DNA of 64,000 bases from Sphingomonas sp. AX6 (GTDB lineage Bacteria > Pseudomonadota > Alphaproteobacteria > Sphingomonadales > Sphingomonadaceae), in the NCBI RefSeq assembly GCF_902506605.1, contig NZ_LR733979.1:703064-767063 (forward strand). Reading direction: 5' to 3'. Numbering within the stretch: position 1 is the stretch's first letter; every line of letters starts with the position of its first letter. The translations under genes and the position numbers were made by a program. The notes below the pieces were generated by a model. That model had not been told where the DNA came from. It saw nothing but the letters and a program-made list of their open reading frames with translations, and did not search any database. Below, piece after piece: positions 32,967 through 39,678 of the stretch.

Positions 32967-33395
32967 TCAGTCCTCAAAGCCGCCCTTCCGGTAGCGCCAC
33001 ATGTACCGTAGTCGCGTCCAATCGCCGACGAACGATTCAACGATAGTGGGTAAACCGATGAGTATGTAGACGGGCAGAAACCATTGCCCCACCCTCTCTA
33101 ACGCGCCGGTAGGCAACATTATCAGGCATGCGACTGTAAGAACGACTGTGGGCCAAAAGGTCCATCGCGCCAACAGTTCGATTTTGCTTTCCGCCACGGG
33201 TTCACCATCGGCCATGAAGCATTTCTGTCCTAACTGCCGAATGTCTGCAATGGGGTCGTTTGCGGAATGACCGCTTTTACGGCTCTTGGACCTAGGCCGA
33301 TCCGTTCCGACAATCAGCGTAAGCCATTGATATGCCCACAAGGCAAAAAAGAGCGAACCTGTCGGAACGCGAGCTGACAAAAGGAGAGAAATCAC
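32967..33395 (-). CDS. Membrane protein of unknown function
   Basis: A 142-residue protein with hydrophobic helices (TGSLFFALWAYQWLTLIV; FWPTVVLTVACLIMLP; WFLPVYILIGLPTIV) and a short hydrophilic loop. GTG start with AGGAG-like sequence upstream being absent; start therefore uncertain. Accessory prophage gene, perhaps superinfection-related, but nothing in the sequence proves this. Confidence 0.55.
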   Translation of the reverse strand: MISLLLSARVPTGSLFFALWAYQWLTLIVGTDRPRSKSRKSGHSANDPIADIRQLGQKCFMADGEPVAESKIELLARWTFWPTVVLTVACLIMLPTGALERVGQWFLPVYILIGLPTIVESFVGDWTRLRYMWRYRKGGFED

Positions 33396-33416
33396 GGACT
33401 TTTAATCCGTGGAGTG

Positions 33417-33445
33417 AAAACGCCCCCGCAGTCGATGCGGGGGCG
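33417..33445 (-). terminator. Intrinsic terminator of the 39-residue gene
   Basis: CGCCCCCGCA and TGCGGGGGCG form a perfect ten-pair stem with a five-base loop; read on the minus strand it is followed directly by TTTT. It ends the transcript of the small basic gene just upstream. Confidence 0.75.
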
Positions 33446-33451
33446 CAGTAG

Positions 33452-33571
33452 TCATTTCTTCGGTTTGGCCGGCGGGCGTTTGATGGTTTCAACCACCGCG
33501 CCCTTCTTGTTTGCTCGCGCTGCGCTCACTTTCATGAACTTGCCGGTACCTGCGTTACGTCCGATCTTCAT
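33452..33571 (-). CDS. 39-residue basic protein
   Basis: A Lys/Arg-rich product (MKIGRNAGTGKFMKVSAARA, ending RPPAKPKK) with GGAGG five bases before ATG 33571 and a terminator after the stop. It resembles tiny proteins common on alphaproteobacterial mobile elements that share a GxFxxxxxA pattern and a TVxETI-K ending. Function unknown, possibly nucleic-acid binding. Confidence 0.55.
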   Translation of the reverse strand: MKIGRNAGTGKFMKVSAARANKKGAVVETIKRPPAKPKK

Positions 33572-33657
33572 CATAGCCTCCATATTGATGGTGAGGCTTT
33601 CACGCGCTTTCCCGAGGGTACCGGCCGCAGCCGAAGCTGCGACCGGGAGTGAATGTG

Positions 33658-33783
33658 CTACTCGTCGTCAACGAGCCAGCAGAACGCGCGCTTGCCATAT
33701 TGGCGAGCGAAAATGCGAGTTCCGTCCGGCAGCGTTTTCCACGGGCGACACACCCACCGCTTACCGCGGGGGGGTGGCGACAT
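33658..33783 (-). CDS. 41-residue protein
   Basis: A short frame (MSPPPRGKRWVCRPWKTLPD, then GTRIFARQYGKRAFCWLVDDE) with GGAGG five bases before the ATG. The pattern of a Trp-Lys-Thr-Leu-Pro-Asp-Gly beta-hairpin followed by YGKRAF resembles short sphingomonad phage proteins. It probably forms an operon with the 39-residue gene. Function unknown. Confidence 0.55.
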   Translation of the reverse strand: MSPPPRGKRWVCRPWKTLPDGTRIFARQYGKRAFCWLVDDE

Positions 33784-33833
33784 GAACGCCTCCGTTTGTC
33801 AGCTGCCCGATGATCTTTGCGTCGCGAATCTCG

Positions 33834-33848
33834 TTGTGCTATGCACAA
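33834..33848. promoter_or_regulatory. Palindrome TTGTGCTATGCACAA, candidate operator
   Basis: Six-base perfect arms around TAT, located 51 bases upstream of the 41-residue gene in its presumed promoter region. Shape and size fit a dimeric repressor site. Confidence 0.4.
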
Positions 33849-33914
33849 GCTGCTAAGCTGAGCTTCGATACGCGCACCTACACAGGGGCAGCGGTTCTGA
33901 GCAGGAAAAAAGAA

Positions 33915-33945
33915 GGGGTCCGACTAATACTCGGGCCCCTTTTTT
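33915..33945. terminator. Bidirectional intrinsic terminator
   Basis: GGGGTCCGA and TCGGGCCCC form a nine-pair stem (one G-T) around a CTAATAC loop. T6 follows on the plus strand, and the minus strand reads TTCTTTTTTC after the stem. It directly follows the antitoxin stop on the minus strand. Confidence 0.85.
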
Positions 33946-33950
33946 ATTGT

Positions 33951-34457
33951 TTAGGCAGCCTCCATCTGAGCTTCTTCCCAAAAGTGGTTATGTTTGAAGC
34001 TTATCGGACGCTCAGGACCTTCATCCAAATCGTCCAAATTCTTCGGCATTTCCATAATGAGCTGCGCGAAAGCGTCAGGTTCGGTCACTCCAAGAATCGT
34101 TGTAATTCTAAGCAGTCGGTCCTCGGGTCCTGGAATGTTCACTTTATCCTTCTCCCAGCGAGCAACTGTTTGGACCCCAGTTCCCAACCGATGGGCCAAC
34201 TCTCCCTGTGTCATGTCAAGTGCGCGACGAATGAAGCGCACCTCTCGGCCCATTAACCCCTTACGATGACAAACAATATGGCGCGCGATAGCCTTATGAA
34301 GGCCTTCAACGTCTTCAGGCTCGATCAAATCCTCGCCATTGCGATGGACGATCGTAAAGCCGTCAACGAGCCAAATGTTATCCAGACCACAGTCTTCATA
34401 CAGATGTGGCCTCTTGGTCTGCTCCTTACCTCTAGAACAAAAAAGTTCGTTATTCAT
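33951..34457 (-). CDS. MqsA-like antitoxin with XRE DNA-binding domain
   Basis: A 168-residue protein: an N-terminal domain with EDCGLDNIWLVDGF and EPEDVEGLHKAIA, then helix-turn-helix DMTQGELAHRLGTGVQTVARWEKD (in the usual range about 95-125). This matches MqsA-like antitoxins that pair with DUF4258 toxins. ATG 34457 overlaps the toxin stop (ATGA). It should bind the toxin and repress the operon through the palindrome upstream. DNA here is less GC-rich than neighbours. Confidence 0.75.
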   Translation of the reverse strand: MNNELFCSRGKEQTKRPHLYEDCGLDNIWLVDGFTIVHRNGEDLIEPEDVEGLHKAIARHIVCHRKGLMGREVRFIRRALDMTQGELAHRLGTGVQTVARWEKDKVNIPGPEDRLLRITTILGVTEPDAFAQLIMEMPKNLDDLDEGPERPISFKHNHFWEEAQMEAA

Positions 34458-34798
34458 GACTGTTGATCCCATAGGATGTCTTCTACGAATGCCCTCCCTT
34501 CACTTATAGCGACTGTTATGATCCCGCCTTCGCGAAATCCCTTGACGCTGAATGTTATACCGCATCGCCACTCTCCCCTTTTATCGCCTCGTTTAACCTG
34601 GCCGACTAACTGCCCTCGGCGAAGGGCGCGAATGATTAGAATGTCAGTTAGGTCGTGGCGCTTCATTGAACGCCGAGCACTACCCATCATAACCACCCGA
34701 CCAGCTTCAGCAGCCCCACGCACCCGATCTTGCACCCCCTCGAAAGGAAGCGAAAATTGGAAAAGCCTGGCCTCACTCGACTGCATGACGCCTATCAT
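34454..34798 (-). CDS. DUF4258-like toxin
   Basis: A protein of 114 residues from the first ATG; MQSSEAR at 34786 is a second start. The core (MKRHDLTDILIIRALRRGQL, then GEWRCGITFSVKG and GGIITVAISEGRAFVEDILW) follows the DUF4258 pattern: H-x-x-x-D/R...R-x-G, W, then VVVxI. Members are likely RNA-cleaving toxins. First gene of a two-gene operon. Function as toxin is inferred from family and antitoxin partner. Confidence 0.65.
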   Translation of the reverse strand: MIGVMQSSEARLFQFSLPFEGVQDRVRGAAEAGRVVMMGSARRSMKRHDLTDILIIRALRRGQLVGQVKRGDKRGEWRCGITFSVKGFREGGIITVAISEGRAFVEDILWDQQS

Positions 34799-34807
34799 TA
34801 TGATAGG
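34791..34807. promoter_or_regulatory. Toxin-antitoxin operator CCTATCATTATGATAGG
   Basis: Perfect eight-base arms with one central base. The palindrome covers the first ATG of the toxin and would block initiation of transcription or translation. Upstream on the minus strand are GGAGG and two TTGACG sequences that could be -35 elements. Autoregulation by the MqsA-like protein is the likely purpose. Confidence 0.65.
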
Positions 34808-34861
34808 TTCCCTCCGCCGTCAACAAATTCTTAACCGTCAAAATTAGCGTAACGGTCCGCA

Positions 34862-36124
34862 CTAAGCACGCAGCAAGGTCCTCGCCTCCGGCATCGCTCC
34901 CATCAGCAAATCGGACCATACACGCGCCAGCTCCCAGCGGCGGTCCATATGCGCCGCACGATTATAGGCGCCCTCGACCTTATCCTCGACGACGTGCGCC
35001 AGCATGAGGTTGATCACCTCGCGATCGTCGGCCCGGCCGTGCTGTCGTCGCCACTCGTTCATGATGGTCGAAAAGGACGAGCGCCAACCGTGAGTGGTGT
35101 GCCGCTTGTAATAGCGCTCGCGACCAGCCGTTATGATCAGCTTGCGCACCGCGTTCTCTGACATCGGCTGATGCGACCGCCATGCGTTCGGGAACACATA
35201 AGGCAGGTTGCCGGTCAGGTTGCGGATCGTCTCGAATATCTCGACGGCGGCCGGCACCAGAGGCACGATGTGCTCGAACGCCTCGTCGTCCTTTCGCTCT
35301 AGCGACAGCTTCATAGTTGCGGCCGGGATGCGCCAGGTCGGGTTTGGCCCGTCCAGACCCTCCAGCTGATCCCATTTGCAGTGTCGCTGCACCGCCGACC
35401 GGACGGCCGTCAGCGCGACCAGCCGATGCGCCAGCTTCGTGATTGGGCTGCCCGGCTCCGCCTCGGCGTCGCGCATCAACTGGCGAAGTTCATCGATGTC
35501 GGTGATCGCCGGTTGCTTAGTCGACTTCGGCTTCGGCTTCAGCAGCGACTTGATCACCGCAGCTGGATCGCCTGTGCGCAGGCCGCCAGCCGCGGCGTAT
35601 GCGAACACGCCCGACGCGCGCTGCCGGATCCGGTGCGCCGTCTCGATCGCCCCCCTGCCCTCTACCTTCCGCAGCGCCTGGAGAAGGAGCGCCTCGGTTA
35701 CGTCCGCCACCGGTAGAGCGCCGATCGCGGGGAACAGGTCGTCTTCCATGCTCTCGATAACATTGCGGGCGTGATGCGCGCTCCATCGCGGCTGGTTCAG
35801 TTCGTGCCAGGCACGCGCGACCGCCTCGAAAGTGTGGTCGGCGCTGAAGGCCCGCTGCGCCGCCGCGACCTTCTTTTCGACGCTGGGGTCGCGGCCTTCG
35901 CGGAGCAGGCGCTTCGCTTCGTCACGCTTCTCGCGCGCGGTGGACAATGACACATCGGGATAGCTGCCGAAGGTCAGCAGCTTTTCTTTCGGGCCAACAC
36001 GGTATTTCAGGCGCCAGCTGCGATGGCCGCTAGGCGAAATGAGCAAGAACAGGCCGCCCGAATCCGACAGCTTGTACGCCTTCTCCCGCGGCTGGGCCTT
36101 CTTGATCTCGACGTTGGTCAGCAT
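34862..36124 (-). CDS. Tyrosine integrase, P4 type
   Basis: A 420-residue site-specific recombinase with the N-terminal DUF4102 arm-binding domain (LTNVEIKKAQPREKAYKLSD, GLFLLISPSGHRSWRLKYR), SAM-like core domain, and catalytic domain with Arg in RSAVQRH, TTHGWRSSFSTIM (H-x-x-R) and a C-terminal tyrosine in GAYNRAAHMDRR. It should recombine phage DNA with the tRNA-Tyr gene. ATG 36124 gives the usual N-terminus MLTNVEI; frame extends 12 codons upstream. Confidence 0.92.
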   Translation of the reverse strand: MLTNVEIKKAQPREKAYKLSDSGGLFLLISPSGHRSWRLKYRVGPKEKLLTFGSYPDVSLSTAREKRDEAKRLLREGRDPSVEKKVAAAQRAFSADHTFEAVARAWHELNQPRWSAHHARNVIESMEDDLFPAIGALPVADVTEALLLQALRKVEGRGAIETAHRIRQRASGVFAYAAAGGLRTGDPAAVIKSLLKPKPKSTKQPAITDIDELRQLMRDAEAEPGSPITKLAHRLVALTAVRSAVQRHCKWDQLEGLDGPNPTWRIPAATMKLSLERKDDEAFEHIVPLVPAAVEIFETIRNLTGNLPYVFPNAWRSHQPMSENAVRKLIITAGRERYYKRHTTHGWRSSFSTIMNEWRRQHGRADDREVINLMLAHVVEDKVEGAYNRAAHMDRRWELARVWSDLLMGAMPEARTLLRA

Positions 36125-36140
36125 CGGCAGTCCCCGGTCT

Positions 36141-36201
36141 GGGGGTATCGATACCCCCATGTGCGTTCGCTACCCCCGTGCCGACCCCCGAATCGGGGGT
36201 A
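36141..36201. repeat. Iterated GGGGGTA/TACCCCC sites between integrase and tRNA
   Basis: Five copies: GGGGGTA at 36141-36147 and 36195-36201, TACCCCC at 36152-36158 and 36171-36177, and ACCCCC at 36184-36189. The first pair forms the palindrome GGGGGTATCGATACCCCC (36141-36158); the last pair forms ACCCCCGA-A-TCGGGGGT (36184-36200). The location next to the presumed attachment site suits integrase arm-type or excisionase sites, or an integrase operator. Confidence 0.6.
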
Positions 36202-36303
36202 CTAGCGCCGGTTTCGACCGGACAGTCCCGGACGATCCAGCGAGGATAGTCCGGGTTTCTTTAGCTGATTTCGGATGGTGCCGGAAGCGCTCGGCGGAAC
36301 ATA

Positions 36304-36390
36304 TGGTGGACAGGGCTGGATTCGAACCAGCGTACGCTTGCACGGGCAGATTTACAGTCTGCTGCCTTTAACCACTCGGCCACCTGTCCA
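36304..36390 (-). tRNA. tRNA-Tyr (GTA)
   Basis: Read on the minus strand: acceptor stem TGGACAG pairs with CTGTCCA and encoded CCA ends the gene; anticodon arm GCAGACTGTAAATCTGC has anticodon GTA; long variable arm and GGTTCGAATCC T-arm are present. Its 3' end faces the integrase and is the probable prophage attachment site; the gene is intact. Confidence 0.95.
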
Positions 36391-36492
36391 TTGGGGCCGC
36401 CATCTGGGCGAGCGGCGTCCATTGCCGATGCGCCCGGCATGTGTCAACGCCTGACGCGCGCCTTTTCAACCCTTTTCCAAGGATAGCTCCCC

Positions 36493-37239
36493 ATGTCGCG
36501 TCGCGGTCACCGTCCCAGCAAGCCCCAGTCGGGGCGTCCGCGTTTCTGGGGAAAACATGCCGTCACCGCGGCGCTCGCCAATCCCGAACGCGTGGTCCGC
36601 AAGATCTGGGGCACGAAAGAGGCGCTGGGCGCGCTCGACCTGCCGCCGGTGCTGCCGATCGTCTATGCCGATGCCGCCGATCTGGGGCGGCTGGTGCCGG
36701 GCGACGCGCCGCATCAGGGGCTGGTCGCCGAAGTCGATGCGTTGGAAGACGTGTGGCTCGCCGACCTGATCGAACAGGGCCGCGACGATATGCGCCCGCT
36801 GGTCGTGCTGGATCAGGTCACCGATCCGCACAATGTCGGCGCAATCCTGCGTTCCGCCGCCGCCTTCGACGCGCTGGGCATCGTCACCCAGGATCGCCAT
36901 TCGCCACCCGAATCGGGTGCGCTGGCCAAGGCTGCATCGGGTACGCTGGAAGTCGTGCCATGGGTGCGCGTCGTCAATCTGGCGCGCGCGATGGAGGAAA
37001 TGGCGGAAGCCGGGTTCTGGCGCATCGGCCTGACCGGCGATACCGATCTGGCGCTGAAGGACGCGCTGGGCGAGGCGCGCGTCGCACTGGTGCTGGGGGC
37101 CGAGGGCGAAGGCATGCGCCATAATACCCAGGTCCACTGCGATCAGCTTGCCAAGTTGCCGATCGGGCCGAAGGTCGAAAGCCTGAACGTGTCGAATGCC
37201 GCGGCGATCGCGCTCTATGCGGTGGCGTCGCGGGGGTAG
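36493..37239 (+). CDS. rlmB: 23S rRNA 2'-O-methyltransferase (RlmB type)
   Basis: A 248-residue SpoU/TrmH-family enzyme. N-terminal substrate-binding domain (WGKHAVTAALANPERVVRK) and C-terminal knot with motif 1 LDQVTDPHNVGAILRSAAAF, motif 2 LVLGAEGEGM and motif 3 LNVSNAAAIALY. It methylates a guanosine (G2251 in E. coli) of 23S rRNA using AdoMet. First host gene right of the prophage; a downstream inverted repeat may end its transcript. Confidence 0.88.
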   Translation: MSRRGHRPSKPQSGRPRFWGKHAVTAALANPERVVRKIWGTKEALGALDLPPVLPIVYADAADLGRLVPGDAPHQGLVAEVDALEDVWLADLIEQGRDDMRPLVVLDQVTDPHNVGAILRSAAAFDALGIVTQDRHSPPESGALAKAASGTLEVVPWVRVVNLARAMEEMAEAGFWRIGLTGDTDLALKDALGEARVALVLGAEGEGMRHNTQVHCDQLAKLPIGPKVESLNVSNAAAIALYAVASRG

Positions 37240-37248
37240 AACACACCC

Positions 37249-37356
37249 GTCACCCCGGCCAAAGTGCCGGGGTCCACCGGGCGGCCCGGTTCGCGCTCTG
37301 AGGATTGGACGCAGCGCAAGCGGCTGAGTGGACCCCGGCACTTCGGCCGGGGTGAC
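37249..37356. repeat. Inverted repeat pair of the CCCCGGC family
   Basis: A left arm of 28 bases at 37249-37276 (starts GTCACCCCGGCC, ends GTGCCGGGGTCCA) is matched 27/28 by the reverse complement at 37329-37356, separated by 52 bases. The same TGGACCCCGGC core recurs near 57,153. It is a dispersed palindromic element, here acting as the space between convergent rlmB and ferredoxin genes. Confidence 0.75.
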
Positions 37357-37378
37357 AAAAAGAGTTAGGGGTCGGCCC

Positions 37379-37696
37379 TCAATCCTCCGCGGCGATCTTC
37401 ACCCGCAACCCGTTCAATGCGCTCGTGAACTGGATCTGGCACGCCAGCCGCGACGTTTCATCCCGGTCCATCGACGAATCGAGCAGGTCGTTCTCATCCT
37501 CGCTCATGGCGACCAGTTTGCCCGCAAATTCCGGGTCGACATGGACGTGGCAGGTCGCGCACGAACAGCAACCGCCGCACAGCGCCAGCAATTCGTCGAA
37601 GCCATTGTCCCGGATCACTTCCATCACCGACAGTCCGACTTCGCCCTCGACGGTGCGTTCTTCCCCATCGCGGGTGACGACGATAAGCTGCGGCAT
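37379..37696 (-). CDS. 2Fe-2S ferredoxin, adrenodoxin type
   Basis: A 105-residue electron carrier. Cluster ligands are Cys40, Cys46, Cys49 and Cys86 in the C-x5-C-x2-C...C pattern ([21 protein letters not shown]). Related ferredoxins serve cytochrome P450s or Fe-S assembly. No partner is adjacent, so the electron acceptor is unknown. Confidence 0.9.
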   Translation of the reverse strand: MPQLIVVTRDGEERTVEGEVGLSVMEVIRDNGFDELLALCGGCCSCATCHVHVDPEFAGKLVAMSEDENDLLDSSMDRDETSRLACQIQFTSALNGLRVKIAAED

Positions 37697-37762
37697 ATAA
37701 TCCCTCCACTGGTTCGCCCGCCGCCATGCCGCGCGGACGCGTCAAACTCAAGAGAAACGCCG

Positions 37763-38389
37763 ATGGGCCTGACCGCAGACCATTTGAAGACCGCGCTCGA
37801 TGCGCTGGCCACGCGCGAGCCCGCCTTCGCCGCCGGACTGGCGCGCGCTGGCTATCCCGAACCCCGCATCCGCGAACCCGGCTATGCCACCTTGCTGCGC
37901 ACCATCGTCGGCCAGCAAGTCAGCGTGGCGGCAGCGGCATCGGTGTGGAACAAGCTCGATGCGATTCTGGACGGTCGCGCCGAAGACCCGCACGCGCTGC
38001 TTGCCGCCAGCGACGAAGCACTGAAATCGGCGGGACTGTCGCGCCAGAAGCTCGGCTATGCGCGCAGTCTGGCCGGGCTAGTGACGAACGGCGAACTCGA
38101 TCTCCACAATCTGCCCACAGACGACGAGGAAGCGATTGCCGAGCTGACCCGGATCAAGGGCATCGGGCGCTGGTCGGCGGAAATCTATCTGTTGTTCGCC
38201 GAAGGACGCACCGACATCTGGCCCGCGGGCGACCTGGCGGTGCAGATCGAGGTCGGGCGGTTGCTGGGCCATGCCGACCGCCCCAACGAGAAGCTGACCC
38301 GCGAAGTCGCGGAAGGCTGGCGTCCGCATCGCGGCGCGGCGGCGATCTTTGCCTGGCACCATTACCGCGTCGATATGGACGTCATCTGA
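37763..38389 (+). CDS. DNA-3-methyladenine glycosylase II (AlkA-like)
   Basis: A 208-residue HhH-GPD superfamily glycosylase. TLLRTIVGQQVSVAAAASVW, LTRIKGIGRWSAEIYLLF (helix-hairpin-helix) and WPAGDLAVQIEVGR with the catalytic Asp are all present. It removes alkylated bases such as 3-methyladenine. Shorter than E. coli AlkA because the N-terminal TBP-like domain is missing, as usual in this clade. Confidence 0.9.
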   Translation: MGLTADHLKTALDALATREPAFAAGLARAGYPEPRIREPGYATLLRTIVGQQVSVAAAASVWNKLDAILDGRAEDPHALLAASDEALKSAGLSRQKLGYARSLAGLVTNGELDLHNLPTDDEEAIAELTRIKGIGRWSAEIYLLFAEGRTDIWPAGDLAVQIEVGRLLGHADRPNEKLTREVAEGWRPHRGAAAIFAWHHYRVDMDVI

Positions 38390-38477
38390 GCAACCGTTCG
38401 TCGCAAAGCCGCACGAACCCCTCCCCTTGTCCCGCCCAAACTGATATAGCGCGCTAATACACCGAAGGGAGGCGCCT

Positions 38478-39191
38478 ATGCATACAATAGGGGGCGCACC
38501 GAACGGGCTGGCAGCGATCCTCTGCCTCAGCTTCGACCACCGAGCCGAACTGGCGGGTCTGCGCGCGTTCAAAGCGGCGCTGGCCGACTTGCCGTTCGTC
38601 GTCAGCGCGGTCGAGGTGTCGGGCGCCTGCGACCTGATCGTGGAGGTCCGTTTTGCCGACATGGCCGATTATCGCGCGCGGCTGGACGCGCTGTCCGAGC
38701 CGCTCGCGCACTATGTGACGCGGATCGAAACCAGCTTCGTCTGTGCGCCGATCGACGTGCCGCAACCCTCGGGTGCCGATCCCGACCCGGTATTCTGGGT
38801 CCGCTGCGACGACGGCCATCGCCGGATCGCCGCGCGCGATATCGACCGGGTAACGGCGGAGCGCGATTATGTGCGGTTGCATGTGGGAATTTCGAGCTGG
38901 CTCTATCATGGGCGCATTCACGAATTGGCGGACCGGCTGTGTCCGTCCCCCTTCATCCGACTGCATCGCTCCGCATTGGTGCGGCACGATCATATCGACC
39001 GCTTCGTCCACCACGGACGGCGCTGGACCGCGCGACTGGTGGACGGAGCCGAACAACCGGTTTCGCGTGGCTGTGTCCCTGACATGCTGCGAATGATCGG
39101 CGACCGTTCGTCGATGCACGCGCCGCCTTCGTCGATTTCGGTACGCCCGGTCGAACCGCGACCGACGGCGGTCGAAAACCTCGTGCGTTAG
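38478..39191 (+). CDS. Regulator with AsnC-type ligand domain fused to LytTR domain
   Basis: A 237-residue predicted transcription factor. Residues about 12-95 resemble the RAM/AsnC effector domain (VSAVEVSGACDLIVEVRFAD, then YVTRIETSFV). Residues about 105-200 are a LytTR DNA-binding domain (DIDRVTAERDYVRLHV, FIRLHRSALVRHDHIDRF, WTARLVDG). There is no receiver domain. It would sense a small molecule and control genes such as the UrcA gene 62 bases downstream, but the ligand is unknown. Confidence 0.7.
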   Translation: MHTIGGAPNGLAAILCLSFDHRAELAGLRAFKAALADLPFVVSAVEVSGACDLIVEVRFADMADYRARLDALSEPLAHYVTRIETSFVCAPIDVPQPSGADPDPVFWVRCDDGHRRIAARDIDRVTAERDYVRLHVGISSWLYHGRIHELADRLCPSPFIRLHRSALVRHDHIDRFVHHGRRWTARLVDGAEQPVSRGCVPDMLRMIGDRSSMHAPPSSISVRPVEPRPTAVENLVR

Positions 39192-39253
39192 TCGCACAAT
39201 ACACCCAGTCTCCCTCCATGGTCGCGGATTCGAGCATGTGGAGGAGAGAGAAG

Positions 39254-39649
39254 ATGACTGCCGAACATATGAAATTCATGGTCCGGTTCGTGACCGCGAT
39301 CGGTGCCGTACTCGCAACCGGGCTGGTATTGTCCCCGGCGATCGGCGCGGAAAAGCCCCAACAGAAAAAAGTTGTCGTAACGAGCGAGCGATTGCCCACG
39401 CGAGTCGTCCAGACCATCGACCTGAACTTGGCGTCGGATCAAGGACGCGAGCGGTTGCAGTGGCGAATCACAGGGGCAGTGCGTTCGCTGTGCGGCGATA
39501 GAGGCCGTGAACCGCTGACGATCGAGTTGGATCGGCGCAACTGCCGCAGCTTCGCCTTTGCCAGCGCAAAGCCGCAAGTCGAAGCCGCCATCGCCCGCGC
39601 GCAATATGCCGGACGGAGCGCAGGGCCGATCGTGGTCGCCGCGCGCTAA
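39254..39649 (+). CDS. UrcA family exported protein
   Basis: A 131-residue protein with a signal peptide (AIGAVLATGLVLSPAIGAE) and the UrcA pattern: TIDLNLASDQGRERLQWRI..AVRSLCG and RNCRSFAFASAKPQVEAAIARA, with two cysteines likely disulfide linked. Small periplasmic proteins of unknown role common in sphingomonads and caulobacters. Strong GGAGAG ribosome site. Confidence 0.85.
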   Translation: MTAEHMKFMVRFVTAIGAVLATGLVLSPAIGAEKPQQKKVVVTSERLPTRVVQTIDLNLASDQGRERLQWRITGAVRSLCGDRGREPLTIELDRRNCRSFAFASAKPQVEAAIARAQYAGRSAGPIVVAAR

Positions 39650-39678
39650 CCCCCGGTTCCCGAGCGCCGGTGGCCGTC

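Larger units (their letters stand above)
1..36303. mobile_element. Siphovirus-like prophage, left end outside window, right end at tRNA-Tyr
   Basis: An unbroken series of phage genes runs from the window start to a tyrosine integrase beside the 3' end of a tRNA-Tyr gene. Replication, packaging, head, tail, lysis and accessory modules are in the usual lambdoid/siphoviral order, and every structural gene looks intact, so the element could be functional. The right boundary is inferred from the integrase and tRNA. The matching attachment site and the lysogeny control genes must lie left of position 1. Packaging genes are of the lambda GpA/Nu1 kind, which normally implies cos packaging. Confidence 0.93.

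Noticed and set aside
33394-33410. ACGGA-CTTTTAA-TCCGT resembles the anticodon arm of tRNA-Lys (TTT)
   Set aside because: No acceptor stem, D-arm or T-arm fits around it, and the next bases form a terminator; treated as chance or a small relic.
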